A DNA stretch of 64,000 bases from Theobroma cacao (taxonomy: Eukaryota > Streptophyta > Magnoliopsida > Malvales > Malvaceae). The notes under the pieces were generated by a model. The model was given only the letters and a program-made list of their open reading frames with translations, was not told the DNA's origin and searched no databases. The DNA is taken from contig NC_030853.1 of NCBI RefSeq assembly GCF_000208745.1, positions 20,839,165-20,903,164 of the forward strand. The letters run 5' to 3'. Made by a program: the position numbers and the translations under genes. Below are positions 23,222 through 34,500 of the stretch, piece after piece; positions within the stretch are counted from its first letter, which is position 1; the number at the start of each line of letters is the position of its first letter.

Positions 23222-24996
23222 ATGGAATTGAAGGACTTGAAAAGGAAGTTTCCAGATGTAATTAATTCATTTGAGACTGTTAGTTGGATTACTGGCAGAT
23301 TAAACGTGTGCACATTTTTCTTTTCCAGGAAAGAATTCCATTGCTCAATAATATCAATTTTCTTTTACAGGTGTGGAGCTCTCAATTTTTTGCTTGTCTT
23401 TGTCAAGGTTAGGTGGTATGAGCATTTTCTACTGGTAAGGCTCACAATAGCCACGTATCGAATTATAAAATTATTTCTCAAACCAAAAAAATAATTTAAA
23501 TATTTCGATTGAAAATTCAACTAAATGTGAGCAGAAAGATATCTAATGACTAGCCGTTTCACGCAGCTTATGCGTAGGTTTTTTCTTTCCTTATTTTTTT
23601 AAGCTAAAAGTTGGGTCATATACGAATTTTGAAAAACAATTTTTATTAAATTAGAAATTCATTTTTGGAAGTTAGAAATTGAAATTTAAATTAACTATAG
23701 TTTTCAAAAGAGTTATAAATAAATTCGTAGATAAATTCAATAAAAAATTTTAATTAACGATATAAATATTTTTTTTGAAAGTTAATTAATGATATAAATA
23801 TTGAATTTATCTTATTTTTAGATTTTAAACAAAATACACATGTTGTTTAAACATATAATGTGCTTTATTTTTAACAAGTTATTTACTTTAAAGTAATTAT
23901 TCTATTATTCCCAGTAAAACTTCAAGTGTTGAATTGTCTTAAGACAACATGATATAGTCGATTGATAGTCAATTTCAATTTAACATCATTTAACATCCTT
24001 GAAATTAAATTCATTTCCCAGTTATTCTAAAAAAAAAATATAATTTTTTTTAAAAAGTAAAGTACACCAATGACGTTTCAAATTTATTTGTTGAACAAAT
24101 CCAACAACAACGCACGAGTACTTAATTATAAAAAACATTATGTAATATATCATCAATAGAATTTAAAAATTTCATCGAATATTTTAGAAGATTGTCATAT
24201 ACTTGCACCCGATCATTTGACTCGTTAATTGGTGCATTATCCTTTCCCTAAAGAATAGAGTTCAAATCTCTTTCCCTAATTATAAAAAAAAATTATCATA
24301 TACTTCATTAAAATATATTTAAAAATTTTAATTAATTAATATAATAAATAAAAAGCCATGAAATAATTTTCTTACAATATATATAATAAGTTCTTAATTA
24401 TAATTTATAATAAAGCTCAAACACTTGAAAGTAATATTTATGGATTTTTGATGAAATAAGATGCGAACCACGGTTGGCATAATAATAATATGAAATTGAT
24501 GATAATTATGAATAATGAGAATCTCCGTATGCATTTATCAATGTACTTTGTATATTGGTCGAAACTATATGAATTAATTAGTTATGATTATTTGTAGTGT
24601 GCTATTATATCTGTCAATAGTAGGATGCTGGCTAAATTTTCTCAACAAATGTTTCTGTATCTGTTCAAGAATTTGAACATATATTTGTATACCAACAAGA
24701 AAATACATGAGATTGATTCAGAAATAAGCCAAAACGATAGCTAAATTATTATGAGCTATAATGACTGATTGAAGCATAGGAAAATAAAGAATAGCACTGC
24801 CATGCCAAGTTATAAAAAAATAAAAATTGCACAAGAATTTGCTCATGATGCACTAAAGATTATTATGACTGCAGTGTCATTCTTACAATAATGTAAAATG
24901 AAGCCATCATCTATCATTGAGCATAACAATATATTCATTTATTTGTTGATACAATACTAATTCTATGAGAATCTATTCAAATTGGTATGCTCTAAG
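23222..24996. other. AT-rich spacer between the two proline-rich genes
   Basis: Contains a possible Helitron 3' terminus at 23550-23575 (see findings). No gene is seen. Confidence 0.45.
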
Positions 24997-25248
24997 CTAG
25001 TAAGGGGGCTGCGGAGGATGATGAGGCCCTGGGGCAGGAGGTGGAGGAGGTCCTGGTGGACCTGGAGGAGGTGGCGTGTGCTCAAACAAAGGAGGTGGTG
25101 GACGGTGTGGATTGAACGGAGGTGGTGCAAAAGGATTAGGTGGAGGTGGTGGAGGGTGAGAAAATGCGGGTGGCGGCGGTCCAGGTGGCCCGGGTGGTGG
25201 TGCAAAGGGGTCTGGTGGAGGTGGTGGGGGATGCCTGTGGTGAGTCAT
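24997..25248 (-). CDS. Small proline-rich protein, 83 aa
   Basis: An intronless ORF starting MTHHRHPPPPPPDPFAPPP and ending PQPPY. It shares with the 111-aa neighbour the DPFAPPP, GPPGPPPP and PPNPFAPPP modules, an N-terminal His/Arg cluster and a final PPY. No signal peptide or membrane segment is visible. Its own TATA box and a leader of about 45 nt support it being expressed. The two genes look like a tandem duplication followed by expansion or loss of Pro modules. Confidence 0.75.
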   Translation of the reverse strand: MTHHRHPPPPPPDPFAPPPGPPGPPPPAFSHPPPPPPNPFAPPPFNPHRPPPPLFEHTPPPPGPPGPPPPPAPGPHHPPQPPY

Positions 25249-25292
25249 GCTCGTGAGGAAGTAGTTGAGTAAATGAATGTTTGTGGCTTGGG

Positions 25293-25303
25293 GCTGGACT
25301 TGT
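25293..25303 (-). promoter_or_regulatory. TATA box of the second proline-rich gene
   Basis: Minus-strand CTATATAAACA lies about 45-55 bp upstream of the ATG at 25248. The spacing suits a start of transcription about 25-30 bp downstream. Confidence 0.65.
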
Positions 25304-26629
25304 TTATATAGATATTATAGAAGGATGTAGAAACCAGAAATATAGTGTATATGACTAGTAGTTGAATCGTGAAACTAAGAATATCGGTTCAATTACAAGT
25401 TGCAAAAACAGGCAAAATATGGAAAAACTGTGGTTCAAAATCATTTAATGCTTGTCCCATAAGGAATTTGATAAAAACAGAGACGTCAGAAATCTATCCA
25501 GGTGCGATTAACATTGACTCGTGATGATTTCATGGCAAGTCATATTTGATGAAACTATTCGACCTACCAAAAGTCCAAAACCGTGGTCATTTTCGATTGA
25601 ACTGAAGACTCAACTGCCAATGGGAGATCCAACTTAGTCCAATTTCTTAGCCACGAAGGGTTGAGATTGGAGACCTTATTACACTATATATATTGTCATA
25701 ATTTTTTTAACAAAAAAATAAAAAAAGAAGAAGAAAGAAAGGCAAGAGGCATTTTCATATTAAAGTACATAAACAGTAAAGTTCCCAACAAAATGAAAAT
25801 GTGGCAGGAGAGATATGTCATGGCCCAATCGGTTTGGGCTTACAATCCAACTATCCAAGGTTGTGGGTCGTATCTCTTTGCAGTCAAGCATTTTCAAAGA
25901 GAGGCTTTCTTTTTCTATTTCGTCCAATCCAACGCTTCAATTTATTTTTATCTTTAAAAAGCTATTCTTCATAGAGAGTCTAATTACCATCGGAAATCCT
26001 GTTTTAATTAGCGAAGAGATCAAAGCATTTAACCGAATAATTTCCTTTTTAATTTAACTAATAATTAATTATTGTGTCAAAAAGTTTCTTTGTATGTTAA
26101 TAATAGAAAGAAAATAATTAAAGAAATTTAAATCATTAAATCCTTGTAAATAATTAATTATGCATTTAATTTTCTCTAAAGATTATTCTCCTAGACCTCT
26201 TTTAGTTAGCAGTTAGGCTTTGAATTTTTCTTTTTTTACATTGAGACTTCAACTTTCTATTCAATTCTTTCTACATCTAATATGAATTATAAAATTTGAA
26301 ATTGATTTTTTTATTAATTAAAAGAAATTTATACAATATTATTTCTAATTATATTATAATAGTATTTCAATCTAGTGTTATTATATACTATTTTACTTTT
26401 ATTTCATTTTTTTGGATAAATCATTGATTATATATATATATATCCATAATATAAATTATTCCAAAGACGGAAAAGCAACAACAAATCCAATATTACAACT
26501 ATTGGAATATATGTTAGATTATATGATGGAAATAAGAATAAGAATAACAATATTACTATTTGTTATGCAAGTGCACGGCATTCATAATTATAGCTACTCA
26601 GACATGCTACATTAAGTGAGGGGATGAAA
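25304..26629. other. Spacer left of the MIR157 hairpin
   Basis: AT-rich. It contains a short (AT)n run near 26430-26443. It may include the 3' part of the primary microRNA transcript, which runs leftward. No protein gene recognised. Confidence 0.4.
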
Positions 26630-26632
26630 GGT

Positions 26633-26653
26633 GATGACAGAAGAATAGAGAGC
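26633..26653 (-). ncRNA. miR157 star on the 3' arm
   Basis: It starts GCTCTCTATTCTTCTG and pairs with the mature strand except for one bulged base. The position gives the usual 2-nt offset. Confidence 0.8.
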
Positions 26654-26693
26654 ACAAAGGAGTGAAATGCAGGCTCCATGCATCTCATCATCT

Positions 26694-26714
26694 GTGCTCT
26701 CTATCTTCTGTCAA
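26694..26714 (-). ncRNA. miR157: Mature miR157 on the 5' arm
   Basis: 21 nt with 5' U, matching the known family member at every base I can recall. It would pair with the SPL target site. Confidence 0.93.
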
Positions 26715-26936
26715 CAACATCACCAGTTCCTCCTCATCTATAGTCACAAAAAGAATCAGTTAAAAGTAATTGTAGAGATAGACAGATAGGAGGGAGATAC
26801 TTGGAGACTCTGGCTACCTCTGATCTCTTCAATGGAGAGAAAGTAGAATACTACTGTTGATACTTTTCTGGAGGGAGGTAGAAAGAAGAGTTGTGCTTTT
26901 GAGAGCTATGGATGACCTAAGATGATTTCTACATCC

Positions 26937-26946
26937 CTATTTATAG
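26937..26946 (-). promoter_or_regulatory. Likely TATA box of the MIR157 gene
   Basis: Minus-strand CTATAAATAG is a near-ideal plant TATA box about 215 bp upstream of the hairpin. Transcription would begin around 26905-26910. CT-rich tracts on both sides are common in plant promoters. Confidence 0.7.
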
Positions 26947-27171
26947 TGAAACTCTACCTCCTTTCTCCCTCACTATTACTTGGTTTTGATGTCACACGAG
27001 ACTCCTTTGAATAATATTTGTACATGTCAGCATTAGTCTTGCAAATCATTTTAGGATCAGATGGCATATACTTCATTCTTGTTTGCGATAACACAAGACT
27101 TGGATAGATACATATACCATAGAAATAAGGGATAAACATGTCTTATAGATCAATGTAAAAGTTAAAAGAGG

Positions 27172-27199
27172 GAGAGAGAGAGAGAGGAGGAGGAGAAGG
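27172..27199. repeat. GA-rich microsatellite
   Basis: (GA)n followed by GGAGGAGGAGAAGG. Lies upstream of the MIR157 promoter. Confidence 0.8.
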
Positions 27200-28878
27200 A
27201 ATAGACAACACATTGTAACCGACAACAATTAGTTGCAAGTAAGGAGACTCTCTTGTTTTCAAGGGTCAGTAAACATACATATGCTCCTTAAACCTAATCA
27301 ATGCGTAATTTATCTCACCTATTAGGGAGGGGGGAATCTAACATATATAGAAAGAAGACTGTAATTAATTCGAAATTGATGGCTCGGCGGTTTCTATGAT
27401 TAATTTCTTTAATTTAGAAGGGGATTACTGGTGGTGATCTCTAGACTTAATACTAGGCCATCATGCCAATTTTTTCGGCAACAAAACGCATATCATGCAT
27501 ATTACAACTGATGGATTATTTGTACATAGATATAAATTCAATGGGAGTGGATTACACTTTGTCAACTCATCAACAATTTATAAAATGATTTTTAATATTA
27601 ATAGTTAATTAGTATTAACTATATCATGTCAGTTTAAGTTTTTTAAATTATTTTATATATTCAATCAAATCTCTTAAGGTTACAATTAGAGAAAAATGTT
27701 ATATAAGTTGTTCATTTTATTATTCAACATCAATTAAATTTTGAATTTGTTAGATACAGAATGTCTATCCTAAATTAATATGGGTGATGATGTGATAAGT
27801 TATATTTTATATTAATATAGATTATATACGTGGTGGATGTATGTTTGTAAAATTTTGCATAAAAAAGAAGTTACAAAAGAAAAAAAAGTGGGTGTATCTA
27901 CTTGTACAGTTAAACTTTTGTAAATTTGTGACTACCAACCAATGTCACGCTGAAAACTAGTGGAAATTAACTTCAATTCACATGGACAAATGCTGAGAAG
28001 AAAACTAAATGGCATGACATCCGTAGTTGGTGAGCCAAGAACTGAACACGAAATACACATTGGGTGACACTAGAAAGAGAGATGGAGTGGGGTAGGGTGG
28101 GGTGCGTGAGGGATTTGGCGTGCATGCAAGTTGAGAAGAAAGCAGAGAACGGGATAGATAGCCTTGAGCATCCCCGTCGCAATATTAAAGCCTTATCCTG
28201 CTAACTCTCATCTGTCGCCTTTTGACAAGTATAAACTGGGGCGGTGGGCATTCATCATTCCACATGGCATTACCCCCTCCACCCTCTCTTCTTCTTTTCT
28301 CTAAATATTCGATTCTCACAACCAAACCAACACATGCTTGCCCCCGCATCGACTCATCCAGATCCAAGCATTTACTTTGTATTCGGTAATTAACTCACTT
28401 CATGGATCTATTTTACTTTTTCTTATCTACAGTGTTTGTAGACATTTGATAAGTTTAATTACTTAAAATATTTTTTATTTAATACACTAATTTCATCAAA
28501 TTCAAAAATAAATATACATCAATTATAATTTTTTTTATAAGTACCTTAGTTGGTACCTATACGCACTTGTTGACATTTTCTATCTTTTTAACAAAGAATA
28601 ATTACAACTTATGCTACTCAATCAAAATTTGAATGTAAAAAATAATTTAAGAAGGTTAGTGTTTGTTGGCGGAAAAATGAAGAGTGACATTAACTTACAA
28701 TTCGGTAGATTGATGGAAAAAGTTATTAACAGTTATTTCTATTGAATAATAATTTCTCTAGTGAAGTGGTGAAAACATATGAGGTTATTGTGATAGGAAT
28801 AAAGGAAGTGTTACAAATAAGTAAAAGATATAATGGAGGCGACGGAGAAAAAGATTGGAACTATCCCTAAAGTATTTA
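27200..28878. other. Spacer upstream of MIR157
   Basis: AT-rich sequence without a recognisable gene. The stretch 28200-28370 is more CT-rich but has no convincing ORF. Confidence 0.4.
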
Positions 28879-29863
28879 GGGCATGCTTGGTTGGAGAAAA
28901 TGGAATAGCCATTCCTCCCCTATTCTCATTTTTAAGATAAAGCTGCATTTGGTTCAATGGAATAGCTATTCTTCAGAATAATCATTCCAAAAGAAGCCTG
29001 AATAGCCATTACTAAAGCCCCCTTAGTAATAGCTATTTCAAATTGTTAGGAATAAAAAAAAATTGATTAGACAAATATACCTTTTTATAATTTTAAAAAT
29101 TACCTTATAAAAAAAATACTAAACCTATTTTTTCTCTCTCGTCCTCACTTCTTCTCTCTCTAAAGCACAAAAGACACAAAATTTTTTACTTCATTTTCAA
29201 AAAAAAGAAAATAAAAATATTTAAATATTATTTAATATATTAATATTGTTTCACTATAATAAATATTATAAAGCATATTATTTAATATTATTATTTGAAT
29301 ATAATAANTTATAAATATTAGTATTTTTTAATATTATTATTTGAATATAATAAATGTAATAAATAATATTATTTAGTATTATTTGAATTTAATGAAGAAT
29401 ATATTTTATCTTTAATATTAAATATTATTTAATAAAAGGTTTAATTATCTTATAATACAAAATATTATTAAATTATAATAAAAATATGTTTATATTTTGG
29501 TGAATATATTATTTAATTATAGTAAAAGTTATTTTGATTTGTTGCTCAGAATATTTTTATCTTTGAATAAAATAAATTTTTTAATTTGAATAAAGAGTAT
29601 TTATTTCTCATCATTGTCTTTTTGTCTTTTAATTAAAAAATCTTAAAATTTTAATAAAATGTATTTTTATCATTTACCCATTATTCCTTAACCATTCTTA
29701 AAATTATTCCTGCCAACCAAATAATAGAATAAGTAATAATAGCAATTTCTATCCTATTTCATTCCCATGAACCAATCTACATAATAACTATTCTTCCTCT
29801 ATTCTATTCTTTTGGAATGACTATTATATTTTCATTCTATTCTTTCCAGTGAACCAAGCATAC
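28879..29863. mobile_element. PIF/Harbinger-like MITE
   Basis: The left end reads GGGCATGCTTGGTTGG. The right end, on the minus strand, reads GTATGCTTGGTTC. TTA lies on both sides (28876-28878 and 29864-29866), as expected for Harbinger insertion. Near both ends there are palindromic GGAATAGCNATTCC motifs. The inside is AT-rich and noncoding. The exact right end is uncertain by about 2 bp. Confidence 0.65.
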
Positions 29864-29866
29864 TTA

Positions 29867-30235
29867 GTGTTATAACAAGTAAAAGAGAATAGGTGAGAAG
29901 TAGAATAAGGGCTGAGAATAAGTGACGGAAGAGTACTGTATTATCAAAGCACTAGAGTAAGACTGAGAATAGTATAAGGAAGGACTAAAGAGAAGAGAAT
30001 TAGAAAGAGAAACTAAGAGTGAAAATATGTTTGCACTAGCTCTAGAAATTTTCTTTCAAAATGAATTGTCAAAGTTTTATATATATAAAGCCACCAGAGG
30101 AAATAGTTACTCAAAAAAAAGCTTTAATGCACTTAATGAGTAACAATATTAAGAAGAGCTTTAATGAATATAATGAGTAATAGTTACTGTAACTCATACT
30201 GTGGTCATTTAAGTAATAGTCTTATTATACATAAT
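29867..30235. other. Spacer
   Basis: AT-rich. It has two similar short blocks, GCTTTAATGCACTTAATGAG near 30121 and GCTTTAATGAATATAATGAG near 30158. No gene. Confidence 0.4.
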
Positions 30236-30336
30236 GAGATAAAGTATGGTAGCCCGATTAATATTGTGAGATAAAGCATGATAGCCCAAGCCAATTAATT
30301 TTGTGAGATAAATAATGATAGCCTAATTAATATTAT
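30236..30336. repeat. Short tandem repeat, three units of 32-37 bp
   Basis: Units start at 30236, 30268 and 30305 with GAGATAAA, then A/GTATG/AATAGCC and end in AATTAAT-TT. The second has 5 extra bases. Confidence 0.75.
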
Positions 30337-30859
30337 ACATAATAGTCTAATTGAGTTATTGGTTTGGCGGGTGTGTAGGCCTTGACCCAATAAGCCTTTA
30401 ATGGTGAGGTTTTTACTATGTGTATATCTGGCTAGGTCCTTTCTTCCTTTTCTAACGTACAGTATTTGTCCATTGAAAGTTGTCGTAAATAAAAGAAAAG
30501 TGTGAAAAGGAAGGTTTAGTAGAACTAGAAATTCTCTACTTTTCCGGTTGCGAGCAATGGCTACCTTTATGACCAAAATAGCTACATAATAAATAATTGA
30601 TGCTTTTAGTGTTGTAATATTTACACATGGATTTAGGGATTCAACTTATATGTACACCTTAGGCAGTATTATGCTAATATCTTGTGTAATGTGTTATGTT
30701 AATATCTTGCGTAATAATCGATTGATTTCCTAATAATATATATATTTTCCATGCCATTCAAAAAGAATAATATATTCTCCAATCATAAGATAAAATAAGA
30801 TTTTAAGATAAAAGTTAATATTTTTCATAGAAACCTTGATTCTCTGATCTCTATAAATA
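30337..30859. other. Spacer
   Basis: No gene recognised. A CTATAAATAC box at 30850-30859 precedes the doubtful ORF region to the right. Confidence 0.35.
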
Positions 30860-31082
30860 CAAAGTTATGAATTTTTTTTTTTCATTCAAACTAAAGCAAT
30901 TTTTGGGATTTAAAGTAACACGAAGTTCATAGCAAAGTAGTAAGTTTTTCTTCTTCTTCTCTTTTCTTATTTGACAAGATTATAAGAAAATTTTAAATTG
31001 TTTTCTTTTGATCCAAAATCGTAAGGACCTAAATCCTCTTGCTTTTTTCTTTTTTATATTTCTGATTTGTTTTTCCTCCCTA

Positions 31083-31579
31083 GTGTCAAAGTACAAAGTG
31101 TTAGTAGTGCTTCTAGCATTAATATAGCACGTACTGTGCAAAGTGGTGCAAAAGTCAAATTCCATGACTTTCTAGTTTCATTGCAGGATGTGGAATATTT
31201 AAAGGGTATTTATAGTATTGAGAGGAATTTTGGAGTTATTGCATTTTTAAGAACATAGATGTCATTCTTTCATGATGGAGACTTTAGGTAAAGTTTTAGT
31301 GATTGCTCATATTCCATGAATGAGTTCCTCATAAGAGGAGTTGAAATTTATGTTACAATTAAAAAAGATGTTCGTAATGTTGGATCCAGATTCGAGTGCC
31401 TCAGTGGTTGCATGTCTAAAGCCAAATTTCTTTTAGAAGTTGAGGTTGACAAGTCTCTGTTGGAAGCTGAGCTAAATGATATTGTAGCAAAGATGGCTTC
31501 ACTAAGAAACCGTGAGGTCGAAGTGCAAGGGAAATTAGATGCTTTTGTCAATTTTAAGAATAGTGACTCTTCTGTATGA
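31083..31579 (+). pseudogene. Doubtful, broken ORF with coiled-coil segment
   Basis: Two open stretches on the plus strand (about 31083-31258 and 31316-31579) are separated by stop codons. The second encodes an 87-residue piece rich in Glu, Leu and Lys (LLEAELNDIVAKMASLRNRE), which could form a coiled coil. A CTATAAATAC box lies about 230 bp upstream. I do not recognise the family; it may be a transposon or gene remnant, or chance. Confidence 0.3.
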
Positions 31580-34500
31580 GATTAGTAGTTGGCTAGGTTT
31601 CTGATGTGGCTTTAATTTTTTTTTTTTGTCTATCTTGTAAGCTCACTTGAGCTAGCATTTCGTTATTAATATATCATATCTCAATTTTTTTTTTTTTACA
31701 ATAATATTGTTATATGCATGTTGCATACTTTTTACACTTCACATTGTTGTATACGGTCAAAGAAGAACTCATAACTTTACATAGGGAGTTTATCTCTAAA
31801 CTTTATGTGAGGAGATTGACTCTACCCTTAAATAAGCATTACAACTGTGGCCTACTCTAGCTGAAGTATGAATGATTAAGCTGTGGTTAAAATATGAATA
31901 GTGAAACACAACTAATATAAAAGTGATAAAGTTGGGATTGGAATGATTTTTTTTTTATTTTTTATTTTTGAAATATACAAGATAATGAAAAATCAAATCA
32001 TGTACTTGGCATATAAGAGAAAATTGAAGTAAAAATCTCATACACAATACTTCTTTATGTATTTATACCTTTTCCCTCTTATATTGTTCTCTTGTACATT
32101 TTTACATGGATCCTGTCCTTCTTTCCTTCTAATAAATCAACTTTATTAAAATTTATTTTTTGAGTTTAAGAGAGTAGTTAGTTTGATATTTGATCATTAG
32201 TGTTTAATTTTATATTACGACTCAAAAGCCTTCTCAATTTTTAACTCCCTTCAAGGAGGCATAACACTCTTTTGGTCAAACTTTTATTGTTAAAATCCTT
32301 TTAACCTGGTAATAAAACCTGATCAACCTATGTTTCAGTCCCAACTACTAATATTTTCACAAGGGTAAGTAGTCAGAGTTTTTCCCATAAATTTGGCACG
32401 TAAAATCAGAGGTTATTAATTGAGTGTTCTTTTTGTTTGGTGCTGTCTTATACAAGGTGATTGAGGCAATCAATTTCATTGAAAAAATTCTATCGTTCTT
32501 TGTGGTAAATTGCATGACATTAGCATTATGGTGGGGATGGAGTAGAAGATGCTAAAACGAAGATCATTCACTAGTGGTCAAAGAACAAATCTATAATTAA
32601 CTTTTGCTACCTTGAGCACTGTCTCCCTATCTGATTGCAATAAAGATGCCGCCCAATTTAATTTATGGCTTTATCCCTTCCATAAGCACGGCATATTTCT
32701 CGAGATGATTGGATTTTTATAGTACATTTCTATAGAAGATTGTGCTTTCCCTATTTGGTTATTAAGCCAAAACCTGCCCTATTTGGTTAACCCAAAACCC
32801 CCCCTTAAGAATATCCAAGAACTCGAGTTACACAGTTAAGGGAGGAGTGATATCTTTCCTACTTCATAAATCTTATCTTCTTCATTCTCAAACTTTGGAT
32901 ATATGGACCTCCCAAGTTTCAAGTTTTAACTATTAAGATATTATCTTGAAACCTCAAAATGCATATCTAAATATTCTATCAAAATCAAGCTTAAGAAAAC
33001 TAAATTGAAGTTTCTTGACTTATTTCAAAATTTTATTTCTATCCTCAACCTTTTCACTACAATATAAGACAGAATGCCATGAATGATTTGCCTTCTTGTA
33101 TACAAATGTCGATTATTATATGAGTAAAAAAGTAAGACTCACGTATTAATAAATGTGATTGATTTACTTAAAAAAATTATACGTGAAATTAAATAAGGCA
33201 ATTCTACTAGATATATATTATGATACTTTATGTGTACCAACAATATTCTGTTGTCAATCCAACATCGAAAAAGAAAGGGATCTTACAAGTGCACTGGAAA
33301 ATGTGATTCCTATACCATTTCAGCACAAAAAAGTTCTCAATAAGGTCAGTTCATAAAGCATTAGTTGCTGCCTTTTCTTGACACTACCACTCTCTCTGCT
33401 ACTTCTGTTGGTCTAGAATTAGAATCACCATATGCAAGCAATTGCATGGAGTTAGAGAGATTGAATTGTTCCCAAAGTTTCTGCCTGATTGGCTGGAGGA
33501 TTTGACAAACTAGCTATAATGGAGAATTCTCCAGAGAGGGGGTTGGGAAAGAATCATTTTCAGCATTGATTGGTCTATCTTTGTTCCTATCCTTTCTTCT
33601 ATAATTTAAGCCCTTGGCATAGCCTCATTTTTTGACCCCTTTTCGGTATGAGTCCCCCAAGCACTTTGCTATCCCTAGTCTTTTACCTTTCCCTCAATGG
33701 AGGGACCTCCTCTCCATTAAAATCATTCAGCGTTTCTTTTTTCGAATCTAAGGGAGATTACGACGGAGAGAAAAAGAATCAACTACTCATCCATCTATGA
33801 CGTAAACGTCAACTGTATGTAACCACATTTAGTCAAATAATTGATGGTTAATTATTTTGGTTCAAAAAATTCCAAGGCAATGCAGCTTTTCCTCCTTTAG
33901 TACTTTTTCTTTTCTCCCTTCGTGTATAATCTACCCACATGTACATGTATGGCTACCCATGATCCAATTGCCGGAGAATTTATATGTCTTGCTGGATGAA
34001 GTTGTGATATATATTCTTCACATGGCCAAGTTGTTGATAACTTAAAGACATTCATCACAATAATGTGGGAGATTTTTGATCAAATTGATTGACTTTATAT
34101 TCTTCTCACTAGCTAGTTATACATATTGAAACGAAAGAAATGAGCGAAAATAATCCTCTACAATAAAACTGATGTGTGATTTACTTTACAAGAATACCTC
34201 AAATTTAATTTATGTATGGTCAGTTTATTAATTAAATTATTGAACAAACACAATATTGAGTTCTCAATTAATTCTCAAATAAGTTTTGGTTCAAATGGTT
34301 CTATGAGATTAATGCAAGATATAAATGCTGCATCCACATATGGAGAGATAGAAAAATCTTCACTATTTGTTTGTTTAAATCATGTCCAAATTAATAGGAG
34401 CAGGATTTAGGATGGAACGTTGTCGGCCTCAACTAAGTTAGAACTAATCATGCTTTTACATGGAGTAGTGTGGTATCAGTGTCAAATATTATTCAAGCCC

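Larger units (their letters stand above)
26630..26724 (-). ncRNA. MIR157: MIR157 (miR156/157 family) precursor
   Basis: Read on the minus strand, the 5' arm at 26714-26694 is 21 nt beginning TTGACAGAAGA and ending GAGAGCAC. It is identical to the conserved plant miR157 as I know it. The 3' arm (26653-26633) is its partner, with one extra base in the middle. The loop has AGATGATGAGATGCA...CACTCCTTT, also the classic MIR157 loop arrangement, and the stem extends through GGTGATG/CATCACC. miR156/157 guides cleavage of SPL transcription factor mRNAs and holds plants in the juvenile phase. The hairpin is intact and is probably expressed from the TATA box at 26937. This is the best-supported RNA gene in the window. 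Confidence 0.95.

Noticed and set aside
24982..25272. Trp/Arg-rich plus-strand ORF across the second proline-rich gene
   Set aside because: Same composition shadow.
33360..33780. Possible organelle insertion or extra microRNA cluster in the less AT-rich stretch
   Set aside because: I could not match it to any organelle gene or known hairpin.
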